Source of the DNA: Bosea sp. (in: a-proteobacteria)
Lineage (GTDB): Bacteria > Pseudomonadota > Alphaproteobacteria > Rhizobiales > Beijerinckiaceae
Direction: 5' to 3'
Assembly: GCA_023910605.1 (NCBI GenBank)
Contig: JAAVVV010000001.1
Coordinates: forward strand, 734,698 to 798,697
Length of the DNA: 64,000 nucleotides
Under the pieces are notes generated by a model. It ran no database searches, was not told the origin of the DNA, and saw nothing but the letters and a program-made list of their open reading frames with translations. Each line of letters starts with the position of its first letter. Position 1 is the first letter of the stretch. Both the position numbers and the translations under genes were made by a program. This document shows positions 35,028 through 43,657 of the stretch, piece after piece.

Positions 35028-35967
35028 CGCGACCTCCTGCGGCATAGGAGCTGAAGCGCAGCGATGCCTGTTGCAGAAGCTCAGGCGTCATCGTCAGGTA
35101 GACCTTGGTGCCTTCGAGATCCGCATGACCGAGATAGGTCGAGAGCGCCGGCAGAAGCCGCTGGACATCCGCGCCTCGGCGATACCAGCTGGTCAGGCTG
35201 TGGACCGCAAAGCTGTGGCGTAGGTCATGCATGCGCGGGGTCCTGGTACCGGGCGAGGCAGCCAAGCCGGTGATGCGCCGCAGCTTGTCGAACGCATCCT
35301 GCACGGTGCTGGTGGCGAGCACGGTCCCATCCGGGTTCGCGAGCAAGAATGTGGGTTGGGAGCCCGGTTGTCCGCCTCCACCGTGCAAGGCCATGTGACA
35401 GCCGAGCACTGCCGCAAGCTGCGGCCCTATCGGGACCAGACGGCTCTTGAAGAACTTCGTGGCGCGGATGGTTAGGACGGCCTCCACGAGATCCACGTCC
35501 GCCAGTTCCAGTCGCGTCGCTTCGCCGTAGCGCAGGCCGGCGCCGTACAAGAGAAGCAGCAAGACCCGGAAGGTTGCCGCGTCGAGCTGCACCGCACCGC
35601 AGCGGCTGAGTGCTACCGTCGCGGGATCAAATAGCCGCCGCAGTTCGTCCTGCGAATAGATGTACGGCGGTGCCCTTCTGGGAGGCCTTGGCTCGTCAAC
35701 CGGCAACGGCGAACGGCTGGCATGGCCTCGGCTGATTGCATGCCGCCAGAAGCCTGCAAGTGCGTAGCACTTGTTCTCGCGGTGGCGGGTCAGCGGTCCT
35801 GCGCCAGCCATATAGGTGATCGCCTGGTCCGTTGTGACGGCATCGCAGGATGCAGCGCCATCGGCGTAGCGGAGCAAGCCGCGCACGAGGCGCGCACCCG
35901 TGACGAACTTCGCACCATGAGACCGCCGCCATTGAATATAGAGTTCGATCGCGTCGCCGAGGGTCAT
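35020..35967 (-). CDS. ritB: RIT tyrosine recombinase, second gene (RitB-type)
   Basis: A 315-residue integrase. The catalytic blocks are GAGLRYGEATRL, MHDLRHSFAVHSL and YLGHADLEGTKVYLTM. The linker is Gly-rich (HGGGGQPGS). It overlaps the first recombinase gene by 4 bp and the third by 8 bp. All catalytic positions are kept. Confidence 0.9.
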   Translation of the reverse strand: MTLGDAIELYIQWRRSHGAKFVTGARLVRGLLRYADGAASCDAVTTDQAITYMAGAGPLTRHRENKCYALAGFWRHAISRGHASRSPLPVDEPRPPRRAPPYIYSQDELRRLFDPATVALSRCGAVQLDAATFRVLLLLLYGAGLRYGEATRLELADVDLVEAVLTIRATKFFKSRLVPIGPQLAAVLGCHMALHGGGGQPGSQPTFLLANPDGTVLATSTVQDAFDKLRRITGLAASPGTRTPRMHDLRHSFAVHSLTSWYRRGADVQRLLPALSTYLGHADLEGTKVYLTMTPELLQQASLRFSSYAAGGRDA

Positions 35968-37217
35968 GCCAAACCCTCCAGACCGAGCGCCGCCACCTCG
36001 CGGAGCGCTGCGAGATCAACCTTGGCGTAGATCGCCGTCGAGGACGGGTCGCGGTGGCCGAGGAGGTCGCCGATCACCTTCATCGGCATGCCATGATCGA
36101 GAAGGTGCTGGGCCGCGGCGTGCCGCAGGGCGTGCGTGCCGCGCCGGCCAGATACGACGCCGATGGCGGCCAGACGATGGCGCACCATCGCGCCCAAGGC
36201 AGAGCTTCTGAGCGGTTGGATAGGTGCGTGCATCGTGAGGAACAAGCTGCGCCCGAAGCTCCGCGGCCGCGCCTCCCGCAGATAGCGCACGATCGCGTTG
36301 CCAATGCTCTGCGGTAGCGGCAACACGTTGATCCGCCCGGGCTTCGGGCATCGAACGTGGAGCAAGCCCCGCTCCCAATCGACATCATCCAGCCGGAGGC
36401 CACCGACCTCTCCTGCTCGCAGCCCATAGATGGCCAGCAGCATCAGGACCGCACGGTCGCGCTTGTCGACGGGGCGGTCGCCTTCGACCGAAGCGAGTAA
36501 GCGAAGAACGTCGTCCCGTCTCAGCCCCTTTGGCACGCCGTCATCCGCCATGAAGCGTGGCGGCATGATCCCGGCGGCCAGCCCCGGCGCGATCCAACCA
36601 CATGCTTCAGCGAAGAGGATGAACGCCCTAAGCCTCTGCGCATGGTCGTGCATCGCCCGGCGGCTCAAGGAGCCGGATTGCCGTCGCTCAGTGAGGGCAG
36701 CGTCGATATCGGCGATACTCGCCTTGTCGAGTGCGACGCGTTGCACGGCGAGCCATGTGAGGAAGCGGTTGGCGACGATGCAGTAGTCGCGGATCGTGGC
36801 CTCTGACAGGCCGCGCTCGTCGCGCATCCAGGCCTCGAAGCGCTGAACCTCGGGGTGGCGACGCCGATGCATACCTCCAGTCTCGTCGAACCAGCCGAGG
36901 AAACGGAGCCATCCGATCCCGAAGCTGACGAACCGCTCTCTCGCCTTGGCTGTGGCGGCCTGCTTGCATCGACGTCCGCGTGGCCGCGCCCAGAGTGCGC
37001 CCGCGTGCTTGATGCGAGACAGGCTGACTTGATCGCCTTCTCTCAGATCAAGGAGCCGGATCAGCGCGAGCTGGTGGTTGGCGCTTTTGCGCAGCGTCGA
37101 GCGACGATAGCCGAGCTGCTGCAGGTGACGCAAATAATGCGCGCGCTGCTCGGGCAGGGGCGCCGTATCGTAACGCTTGAGCAAAGCGGGAATGACGAAC
37201 AGTTCGGAAAACATCAT
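35964..37217 (-). CDS. ritA: RIT tyrosine recombinase, first gene (RitA-type)
   Basis: A 417-residue integrase, the longest of the three, with an extra N-terminal region of about 130 residues before the core-binding domain. The catalytic blocks are YGLRAGEVGGLRL, THALRHAAAQHLL, and LLGHRDPSSTAIYAKV. AGGAGG lies 4 nt upstream of the tandem ATG ATG. First gene of the trio, starting 42 bp inside the right arm's inner edge. Confidence 0.9.
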   Translation of the reverse strand: MMFSELFVIPALLKRYDTAPLPEQRAHYLRHLQQLGYRRSTLRKSANHQLALIRLLDLREGDQVSLSRIKHAGALWARPRGRRCKQAATAKARERFVSFGIGWLRFLGWFDETGGMHRRRHPEVQRFEAWMRDERGLSEATIRDYCIVANRFLTWLAVQRVALDKASIADIDAALTERRQSGSLSRRAMHDHAQRLRAFILFAEACGWIAPGLAAGIMPPRFMADDGVPKGLRRDDVLRLLASVEGDRPVDKRDRAVLMLLAIYGLRAGEVGGLRLDDVDWERGLLHVRCPKPGRINVLPLPQSIGNAIVRYLREARPRSFGRSLFLTMHAPIQPLRSSALGAMVRHRLAAIGVVSGRRGTHALRHAAAQHLLDHGMPMKVIGDLLGHRDPSSTAIYAKVDLAALREVAALGLEGLA

Positions 37218-37258
37218 AGAGCCTCCTTGTTGCGGGAGGCGCCATCATGCTGCAGGAC

Positions 37259-38457
37259 GCACGTTGTTCGGAACGGTTCGGGCTCTTCTGGCGATCAGCT
37301 CGTCCCGGCCGGTCGGCGGCGTGCGAAGCGGATGACGTCCTGCGGCATGAGTTGGCTTCGCAGCGCCGCCCGCAGCGCACCGAGGCCGAAGGCGCGGAGG
37401 TCATCGTTGAAGTCGCCCAACCGCGGGGACAGCACGAGCACCTGGACGCCTTCTGCTTCGGCGCGCGCACTCAGGGTCCTGAGCGCGACGCCGCCTGCGG
37501 CATCGGCGTCGTGGGCGACGTAGAGCCGACGCAGCGTCGCTGGGAGCAGCAGGGCGGCGAGGTGGTTGGCGGACAGCGCGGCGGCCATCGGCAAGGTTGG
37601 CAGGGCGTAGCGCAGGGACAGCATCGTCTCGATGCCTTCGCCGACGGCGAGGACGTCGCCGACCGCGCCGAAGCGTACGGCATGACCGAGGAGACCGCCC
37701 ATGGCTCGTCGCGGCGTGTCGATCGGCGCCTTGCCGGAGCCGTCCGGCGCCAGCCAGGTGCGATGCACGCCGGTGGTGCGGCCCTTGAGATCGGTGACGA
37801 TCGCGATCATCGCTGGCCAGATCTCGGTCGGTGAGTGGTCGTCTGGACGGTAGTAGCAGCATGGATGGAAGCGGAGCGCGCCCGCGTCGTGGACGGCCCT
37901 GATGCAGCGCCTGCGCAAATACGTCTCCACGGGCGTCCCGCTGATCGGCTGCGACATGGCGATCAGCCGACGCGCCGCTTCGGGCGATCCTGCGGGAACG
38001 TCAGCGTGAACGGGCGTCGTGATGGGCCGCGGGTCAGCCCGAGGCAGGCCGAGGAAGCGACGCGCCTCCTCGGTGGCATCCCGGAACTCGGCGAACCCGC
38101 AGCTCTCGCGGATGACGTCGAGCAGATCGCCATAGGTGGCTTCGGCGGCGTCGGTCCATCGACCAGCTGCGCCAGGTCCGGCATCTGGCCCGGTGAGCCG
38201 GACGAACATCGACCTCCCCGGCGTGTTGCGCACGTCGCCGACCATCCAGTAACGGCCTTGACGTCGCCCCCTCGAGAGGTAGTGGCGGCACACCGCCTCG
38301 GCGTCGCGGGCGAGCCGACGCGCCAGCTCGGAAGCATCGCGGGACATCACGCGATCCTCCCAGGCAGGCTGGGATTATGTTGCGGAGAAGCTGCCGATCC
38401 CCCGAAAAATACGGCCTGTTCGCCGGAGCGCAACATAACCCGCGCAGCAACATAATC
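37259..38457 (-). repeat. RIT inverted repeat, right arm (1199 bp)
   Basis: Exact inverted counterpart of 32832-34030, including the toprim gene. The half-site CAACATAATC ends the arm at 38457, where it abuts the disrupted toprim gene. Confidence 0.92.
37295..38347 (-). CDS. Toprim domain protein, RIT arm copy 2
   Basis: A 350-residue protein identical to the product of 32942-33994, on the opposite strand. It has the same ribosome binding site and downstream sequence. Because the arm is the same strand sense as the disrupted host toprim gene, transcription entering from parB could reach this copy. Confidence 0.9.
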   Translation of the reverse strand: MSRDASELARRLARDAEAVCRHYLSRGRRQGRYWMVGDVRNTPGRSMFVRLTGPDAGPGAAGRWTDAAEATYGDLLDVIRESCGFAEFRDATEEARRFLGLPRADPRPITTPVHADVPAGSPEAARRLIAMSQPISGTPVETYLRRRCIRAVHDAGALRFHPCCYYRPDDHSPTEIWPAMIAIVTDLKGRTTGVHRTWLAPDGSGKAPIDTPRRAMGGLLGHAVRFGAVGDVLAVGEGIETMLSLRYALPTLPMAAALSANHLAALLLPATLRRLYVAHDADAAGGVALRTLSARAEAEGVQVLVLSPRLGDFNDDLRAFGLGALRAALRSQLMPQDVIRFARRRPAGTS

Positions 38458-38458
38458 T

Positions 38459-38664
38459 GTCCACTTGCCGGCTGCGCCTTTGCCGCTGTCAGGCCCGGTG
38501 AGGCGCACAAACAGGCTGCGCCCCGGCCTATTCTGGGCGTCACCAACGAGCCAATAGCGGCCCTGCCGACGGCCGTTGGACAGGTAACGTCGACAGACAG
38601 CCTCGGCATTCCGCGCAAGCGCCCGGGCGAGTTCCCCGGCAGACGATGATCGATCATGGCCCAT
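38459..38664 (-). pseudogene. ICE toprim gene, N-terminal part (interrupted copy A)
   Basis: The first 68 codons of the backbone toprim gene: MGHDRSSSAGELARALARNA, then GRYWLVGDAQNRPGRS, ending at GAAGKW where the RIT element begins. GGAGG lies 7 nt before the ATG. The frame runs on by chance into the RIT arm to 38347. The remainder of the gene is at 31979-32807. Confidence 0.85.
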
Positions 38665-38675
38665 GGCCGACCTCC

Positions 38676-38706
38676 AAAGAAAACGGGCCCGCCGTGAGGC
38701 GGACCC
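38676..38706 (-). terminator. Rho-independent terminator after parB
   Basis: Stem GGGCCCGCC / GGCGGACCC (one G-T pair) with a 4-nt GTGA loop, followed on the minus strand by TTTTCTTT. It lies between the parB stop and the toprim start, directly upstream of the toprim ribosome binding site, so it may act as an attenuator for toprim. Confidence 0.8.
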
Positions 38707-38727
38707 GCGAGGCTGCGTGGGGCCTTG

Positions 38728-40851
38728 TTATTCTGCGGCGATAGCGACCTGGGGAGGAGGCGCAGGCTCAGTCTCGTCGTCGTCGGCCGCAGCGTCGATA
38801 GCCGATTCATCGCCGATCCCCGCTGATTGCACTTCGCTTTCGCCCTCAGTCTGCGTCCCAATGTCGAACGTCTGCCCAGGCGTGCGCAGTGGCTCGGGCA
38901 CCCAGCCTGTATCGGCGAGCAGCGCTTCGGCCGCCTCCGACATTTCGGCTTTCTTCATATGCGCGATGCGGTCGGCCGCACGCACGCCCTTGGCTTCCCG
39001 CACGGCTTCAAGAATTCGGCCCTTGGTGACGCGCCCGAGATAGCTCTCGATCGTGGGCTTCCAGCCGGCGGCCGCCATGTCGAGGTCGAGCGCTTCGGCC
39101 AGCCGGTCGGCGTGCGCCAGCGCCTTGGGTCGCCGATTGTAGGGCTCGGCAACCGCGTTGAGCGTGAGCGCGACGCAATGGGCGAAGAGGACTTGGCGGC
39201 TGTCGCCGTCGAAGCCGGTCAAGACATCCCAGAGCTCGCCCGGTTCCTTCGGCAGCGTTTCCGCCCACCTTGCATGGCGCGCTTCGATCGCCTGCGCCGA
39301 AGCGGTGTCACCGAGGCCTGCCGCCTGCGCGGTGAAGGCCGCGCTCTTGGGTTCGATCTCGACGCAGCTGTCGAGGTTGTAGCGGTAGAAAAGCCGAAGT
39401 GTCAGCGCGTGCAGCGCCGCGACGAAGGCGATGTCCGTGTCATTCGCCAGCGCCTCGCGTAACGCAACGGTGCGATGCGCGGTGAGCTCCATCACGAGCC
39501 GATCCGAGAGCGGTCGGACGCCTTCGTCCTCCTCAGGCTCCGCTGCGACGATGTCGGCAGGACCGTCCATGCGGGCGGCGACGGAAACATTGCGAACATC
39601 ATCAGCCTCGGCGACAGTCTCTCCTGTCTCCGGTTCGGGGGCCTCCACCGGCGGCTCGTCCTCCGGCCGCACGAAGCCGCGCTCGACGCGCAAGCTGCCC
39701 GAGCCGTCGATCGAGACAAATGCGCCGGCGCGGGTGATCTCTTCCGTGCCATAGACAAGCGGCCGATGGTCGAAGGCGGCTAAAGCCGTCTCGATCTCGG
39801 CGAGGCGCTGGTCGGTTTGATCCGGGATCTCGTCGAGGCCCTCGCAGCTCGCTTCGAGCCCGTCGTACTCGGTCTGCAGCGCCTGGCGGGTGGCCATCTC
39901 CGCTTCGGTGAACGGCTCGGCCTCGCCCTGGAGGCGGCGCAGGCCGTAGCTGTGGCCGTAGGGGAATTCGGGAAGCGCCTCGACCCAGCGCCAGCCCTCA
40001 GTGCGGATCGCTTCGGCCTCGCGGGCAAGCTTTTCGGCCACCAATCGGTCGAGCAGGGCGACGTCTTGCCACCAGCCGCCCTCGTCCGACTGGAAGAGGT
40101 CCCGGAGGATCACGCCGCCCGCCTCTTGATAGGCCTCGGCGCCGACAAACTGCGCCCGCTTGTCGGAGGCGCGCACCGCCCCTTCCGTGAGCATACGCCG
40201 GATCGTGTAGGGCTCTTTTGAGTAGGAGCGCTGCACGGCCTCCCAGACCTGCTCTTGGCGCTGATGGTCCGGACTGACCGTGAAGGCCATCAGTTGCTCC
40301 AGCGTGACGCCGTCCTCAGCATAGACGTCGAGGAGGCGCGGGCTGACAGCGGCGAGCCGGAGGCGCTGCTTGACCACCGCCACCGAGATGAAGAAGGCCG
40401 CCGCGATCTCCTCTTCGCTCTGCCCTTTCTCGCGCAGGGTCTGGAAGGCGCGGAACTGGTCGAGCGGGTGAAGCGGCGCACGCTGGACGTTCTCGGCGAG
40501 CGAGTCCTCCTCCGCGATCCCCTCGGTGCGGATAACGCAGGGGATGGGCGCAGTGCGGGCAAGGCGCTTGCTCTTCACCAGCAGCTCCAGCGCCCGGTAG
40601 CGCCGACCGCCCGAGGGCACCTCGAACATGCCCGTCTCCGCGCCGTTCTCGTCGAGCACGGGGCGCACGGTCAGGCTTTGCAACAACGTGCGCCGGGCGA
40701 TGTCCTCGGCGAGCTCCTCGATGGCGACGCCCGCCTTGATGCGGCGAACGTTGGACTGGCTCAGCACCAGCCGGTCGAAGGGAATATCTCGCGAGGCGCT
40801 CAGCGCGATCTTCGGGCTCGAACCCTTGGGGGACTTGGTCTTGGTCAACAT
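38728..40851 (-). CDS. parB: Large ParB/Spo0J-type partition protein
   Basis: A 707-residue ParB-like protein. The N-terminal ParB/sulfiredoxin fold (about residues 20-120) contains FDRLVLSQSNVRRI, SGGRRYRALELL and DSLAENVQRAPLHPLDQFRA. A helix-turn-helix follows (SEEEIAAAFFISVAVVKQRL). The C-terminal 450 residues are acidic and variable. It is more than twice the length of chromosomal ParB, as usual for these ICE proteins. No partner parA is present in the window. The ATG at 40851 is preceded by GGAG, and by a 50-nt leader shared with the DUF932 gene. Confidence 0.9.
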   Translation of the reverse strand: MLTKTKSPKGSSPKIALSASRDIPFDRLVLSQSNVRRIKAGVAIEELAEDIARRTLLQSLTVRPVLDENGAETGMFEVPSGGRRYRALELLVKSKRLARTAPIPCVIRTEGIAEEDSLAENVQRAPLHPLDQFRAFQTLREKGQSEEEIAAAFFISVAVVKQRLRLAAVSPRLLDVYAEDGVTLEQLMAFTVSPDHQRQEQVWEAVQRSYSKEPYTIRRMLTEGAVRASDKRAQFVGAEAYQEAGGVILRDLFQSDEGGWWQDVALLDRLVAEKLAREAEAIRTEGWRWVEALPEFPYGHSYGLRRLQGEAEPFTEAEMATRQALQTEYDGLEASCEGLDEIPDQTDQRLAEIETALAAFDHRPLVYGTEEITRAGAFVSIDGSGSLRVERGFVRPEDEPPVEAPEPETGETVAEADDVRNVSVAARMDGPADIVAAEPEEDEGVRPLSDRLVMELTAHRTVALREALANDTDIAFVAALHALTLRLFYRYNLDSCVEIEPKSAAFTAQAAGLGDTASAQAIEARHARWAETLPKEPGELWDVLTGFDGDSRQVLFAHCVALTLNAVAEPYNRRPKALAHADRLAEALDLDMAAAGWKPTIESYLGRVTKGRILEAVREAKGVRAADRIAHMKKAEMSEAAEALLADTGWVPEPLRTPGQTFDIGTQTEGESEVQSAGIGDESAIDAAADDDETEPAPPPQVAIAAE

Positions 40852-40860
40852 GGCCGTTCT

Positions 40861-40910
40861 CCATGACGGGCCGGCCAAGAGCCTCTCTCTCGACCCTGAA
40901 CCCGTCATGA
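40861..40910 (-). promoter_or_regulatory. Repeated 50-nt leader before parB
   Basis: 42 of 50 bases match the leader at 42184-42233. Both blocks end 9 nt upstream of their start codon. Perfect arms CATGACGGG and CCCGTCATG close the block, and the AGAGCCTCTCTCTCGAC core is invariant. The ribosome binding site GGAG overlaps the 3' arm edge. Confidence 0.65.
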
Positions 40911-40977
40911 AGCCCGCGGCCCGCCTCTTCCTCGGAAGGGACGGACCGCGGGGGACAGACTTGTCCATGGGCAACGG

Positions 40978-42174
40978 CTACGCCGCACGATCCAAGAGTT
41001 TCTTCGCCCGGCCCTCGAGCTCGAGCCTCGCGTCCTGATGGGGCTTGGTGCGCGCGACCGCCGTGATGCCCTGCACGAAGTCGAATACCGAGGACGGCGG
41101 ATGGCCTTCCTCGGTGAGAACCGTTTCGATGATCTTCGCAGTCTCGCCCTTGCTGAAGCCGCGCTTCCTGAGGAACTCGGTGCGGTCTTCATCCGTGCGC
41201 GCGACGATCCGCTCGCGCGCTTGCCGGATGCCGTTGACGAAAGGCATGGGCGAAGAGTCGGCGAAGCGCAGCAGCGCCGGCGCCGCCTCATGGGCGAAGC
41301 GGCCCGCGGCATATTTCGAGTGCCGGATGGTGATCTCCTCGAAGTCCTCGACGCCCCAGAGATTGCGGTTCTGGCACACCGCCCGGAGATAGAAGCTGGC
41401 GATGCCGAGCGTCTTGGCGCCGACCTCCGAGTTCCAGCAGTAGAAGCCCCGGAAATAGAGGTCCGGCGAGCCATCGGGCAGCCGGCCAGCCTCGATGGGG
41501 TTGAGGTCGTCGACCAGGAAGAGGAAGACGTCGCGGTCGGAGGCGTAGAGGGTGGTGGTGTCTCGGCTCACATCCACATGCGGGTTGTAGACTCCTGTGC
41601 GCCAGTCGAGCACGCCCGGCACCTTCCAGCGCGTGTCGCCCGTGCCGTTGCCGGCTATGCGCTGCACGGCCGAGACGAGTTCATGGTCGTAAATGCGGCC
41701 GTAGTCCGGGCCGGTAACGGCGCGCAGTTCGGTCCGCCCGTTTCGTGCCTCCAGCGTCTTGATCTGCTCGGCACGGTGCGACGAAAGACCGTACTGCAGA
41801 TTGATGCCGGCCAGCGCCGCCGGAAGCTGGCGCAGATAGGAGGCCGGCGCGCCGACGAGGCTGGCGAGCTGGCCGAAGCTCCAGTGGGTGGGCGCTACCG
41901 GCGCGTCTGCCCCCGGCAGTATCAGCGCGAGACGCTCGGGATCCTCCCGGCTCGCCTCGACTCGCACAACTGCGCTATCCACGGTGCGCGTCGTGCTGCG
42001 TTCGGCCCGGCCGCGCACAGACGCCATCAGTTCGTCGAGCGACAAGAAGCGCTCGTCGTCGGGCCGTGAGAACCATTCGGAGGAGACGCGCCCAACGCGC
42101 TCCCCCTTCGACACATCCACCTTGTAGCCGCCGCTGCGCGCAGGCGAGGTACCCAGGATCTCCACTTCGGTCAT
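40978..42174 (-). CDS. DUF932 domain protein
   Basis: A 398-residue DUF932 protein, a family found in plasmids, phages and ICEs, function unknown (sometimes described as phage/plasmid-like). The conserved core spans about residues 95-330 (LQYGLSSHRAEQIKTL, DHELVSAVQRI, FRGFYCWNSEVGAKTLGIAS). There is no signal peptide. It is the first gene of the leftward backbone operon and has the same leader as parB. Confidence 0.87.
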   Translation of the reverse strand: MTEVEILGTSPARSGGYKVDVSKGERVGRVSSEWFSRPDDERFLSLDELMASVRGRAERSTTRTVDSAVVRVEASREDPERLALILPGADAPVAPTHWSFGQLASLVGAPASYLRQLPAALAGINLQYGLSSHRAEQIKTLEARNGRTELRAVTGPDYGRIYDHELVSAVQRIAGNGTGDTRWKVPGVLDWRTGVYNPHVDVSRDTTTLYASDRDVFLFLVDDLNPIEAGRLPDGSPDLYFRGFYCWNSEVGAKTLGIASFYLRAVCQNRNLWGVEDFEEITIRHSKYAAGRFAHEAAPALLRFADSSPMPFVNGIRQARERIVARTDEDRTEFLRKRGFSKGETAKIIETVLTEEGHPPSSVFDFVQGITAVARTKPHQDARLELEGRAKKLLDRAA

Positions 42175-42183
42175 GACTCATCT

Positions 42184-42233
42184 CCATGACGTGCTGGCCG
42201 AGAGCCTCTCTCTCGACACTCAACTCGTCACGG
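42184..42233 (-). promoter_or_regulatory. Repeated 50-nt leader before the DUF932 gene
   Basis: Partner of the block at 40861-40910, at the same 9-nt distance from the start codon. The arms CATGACGTG and CTCGTCACG retain a TGACG/CGTCA core. Confidence 0.65.
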
Positions 42234-42376
42234 AACACCCGGTCTGCACTCTTACTCTTGGGGCGTTCCGGGTATCGCTCCCTGCAGAAGGGGCGGCTGA
42301 GATGTGGCTTGTCTGTAGGGTAAGGCTTTCCCCTTAGCTCCCTGACAAGGACGTAATGATACCAATCAGCGGGCCA

Positions 42377-42404
42377 TTGACTACAAATCTGCCGAGACTA
42401 ATAG
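42377..42404 (+). promoter_or_regulatory. Candidate sigma-70 promoter of the defence operon
   Basis: TTGACT, 16-bp spacer, TAATAG, ending 28 bp before the AAA/DUF4143 start codon. It is the only good hexamer pair in the 258-bp divergent gap. Confidence 0.4.
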
Positions 42405-42432
42405 TGCCGATCAGCCGGTAATCGGAGATGTC

Positions 42433-43653
42433 ATGTTCCACAGATTCGTTGAGCGTCGGGCGCAAGACGCCCTCAGCGATACTCCTGTCGTCCTGATCGT
42501 TGGACCACGCAGGGCCGGCAAGACGACGCTGGTCCGAAAGATCGCAGAAACAGGCTGGACCTACAGCACGCTCGACGACCAGACCGTCCTTGAGGCCGCC
42601 CAGTCCGACCCGGCCGGCTTCATCCGAGGTCTGGATCGCGCCATCATCGACGAGATCCAGCGCGCGCCCAATCTGTTGCTGGCGATCAAGAAGACGGTCG
42701 ACGAAGATTATCGTCCTGGCCGTTTCCTGCTGACCGGCTCGGCCAATGTGCTTACCTTGCCGCGCGTCGCTGACAGCCTCGCTGGCCGGATGGAAACCAT
42801 CCGGATGCTGCCCTTGGCTCGGGCGGAAATCGAGAACCGAGCGCCGACCTTTCTCGAACGTCTGTTTGAGGGAAATTTGCAGAGTCAAAGGGACGCCATT
42901 GTCGGCGACGAGTTGGTCCAACTAGCACTGCGCGGCGGCTTTCCGGAAGCGATCAGCCGTGACAGCGAACGGCGGCGACAAGACTGGGCGCGCTCTTATC
43001 TCACCTCGATCCTGACCCGTGATCTTCGCGACATCGCCGAGGTGGAAAAGCTCACCGAACTCCCGAAATTCGTGCGACTTCTGGCCGAACATTCCGGGCA
43101 GCTCGTCAACTATTCCCAGCTTGCCAGCGGCATCAACGTCAACCACAGGACCGGTCAGCGCTATGTCGGTCTGCTCGAACAGGTGTTCCTGATCGCGACC
43201 CTGCAGCCTTGGTTCACCAATGCGCTCAAGCGCATCGTCAAGACGCCCAAGCTGCATTTCCTTGATTCCGGCCTGCTGGCCGCCGCGCGCGGGCTGACTT
43301 TTGATCGGATCAAGGCGGATCGGGGGGCGTTTGGCGCGCTGCTCGAGAGCTTCGTATTTTCTGAAGTGCTGAAGCTGATGACGGCCTCAGACCTGCGTCT
43401 GACACCACATCATTTCCGCGATCGGGACATGCGCGAGGTCGACATCGTGCTCGAGCGCGATGACGGCATGATTGCCGCCATCGAGGTGAAGGCGAGCGCA
43501 ACGGTCAAGGCCAGCGACTTCTCGGGCCTGCGAGCATTGGCGGAAGCCTGCGGGGACCGATTCGCGTTTGGCGTGGTCCTCTACGACAGCACGGACGTCG
43601 TGCCTTTTGGTAGCAAGCTGGCAGCGGCGCCAATATCTTGTTTGTGGGGTTGA
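42433..43653 (+). CDS. AAA ATPase with DUF4143 domain
   Basis: A 406-residue AAA_14/DUF4143 protein. Walker A is IVGPRRAGKTTLV (residues about 22-34), Walker B is AIIDEIQRAPNLL, followed by FLLTGSANVL. The C-terminal half is DUF4143 with a PD-(D/E)xK-like end (MREVDIVLERDDGMIAAIEVKASA). Such proteins are widespread and of uncertain function. It lies 4 bp before drmD on the same strand, so it is likely co-transcribed with the DISARM genes, though it is not a recognised DISARM component. Confidence 0.88.
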   Translation: MFHRFVERRAQDALSDTPVVLIVGPRRAGKTTLVRKIAETGWTYSTLDDQTVLEAAQSDPAGFIRGLDRAIIDEIQRAPNLLLAIKKTVDEDYRPGRFLLTGSANVLTLPRVADSLAGRMETIRMLPLARAEIENRAPTFLERLFEGNLQSQRDAIVGDELVQLALRGGFPEAISRDSERRRQDWARSYLTSILTRDLRDIAEVEKLTELPKFVRLLAEHSGQLVNYSQLASGINVNHRTGQRYVGLLEQVFLIATLQPWFTNALKRIVKTPKLHFLDSGLLAAARGLTFDRIKADRGAFGALLESFVFSEVLKLMTASDLRLTPHHFRDRDMREVDIVLERDDGMIAAIEVKASATVKASDFSGLRALAEACGDRFAFGVVLYDSTDVVPFGSKLAAAPISCLWG

Positions 43654-43657
43654 AGTA

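Larger units (their letters stand above)
32808..38458. mobile_element. Recombinase-in-trio (RIT) element with toprim-carrying inverted arms
   Basis: A 5651-bp insertion splitting the backbone toprim gene. The core is three overlapping tyrosine recombinase genes, all leftward, the hallmark of RIT elements. It is flanked by 1199-bp inverted repeats. Insertion points read GTC on both sides (32805-32807 and 38459-38461). Rejoining the flanks restores the toprim reading frame as KWTD. Confidence 0.85.
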
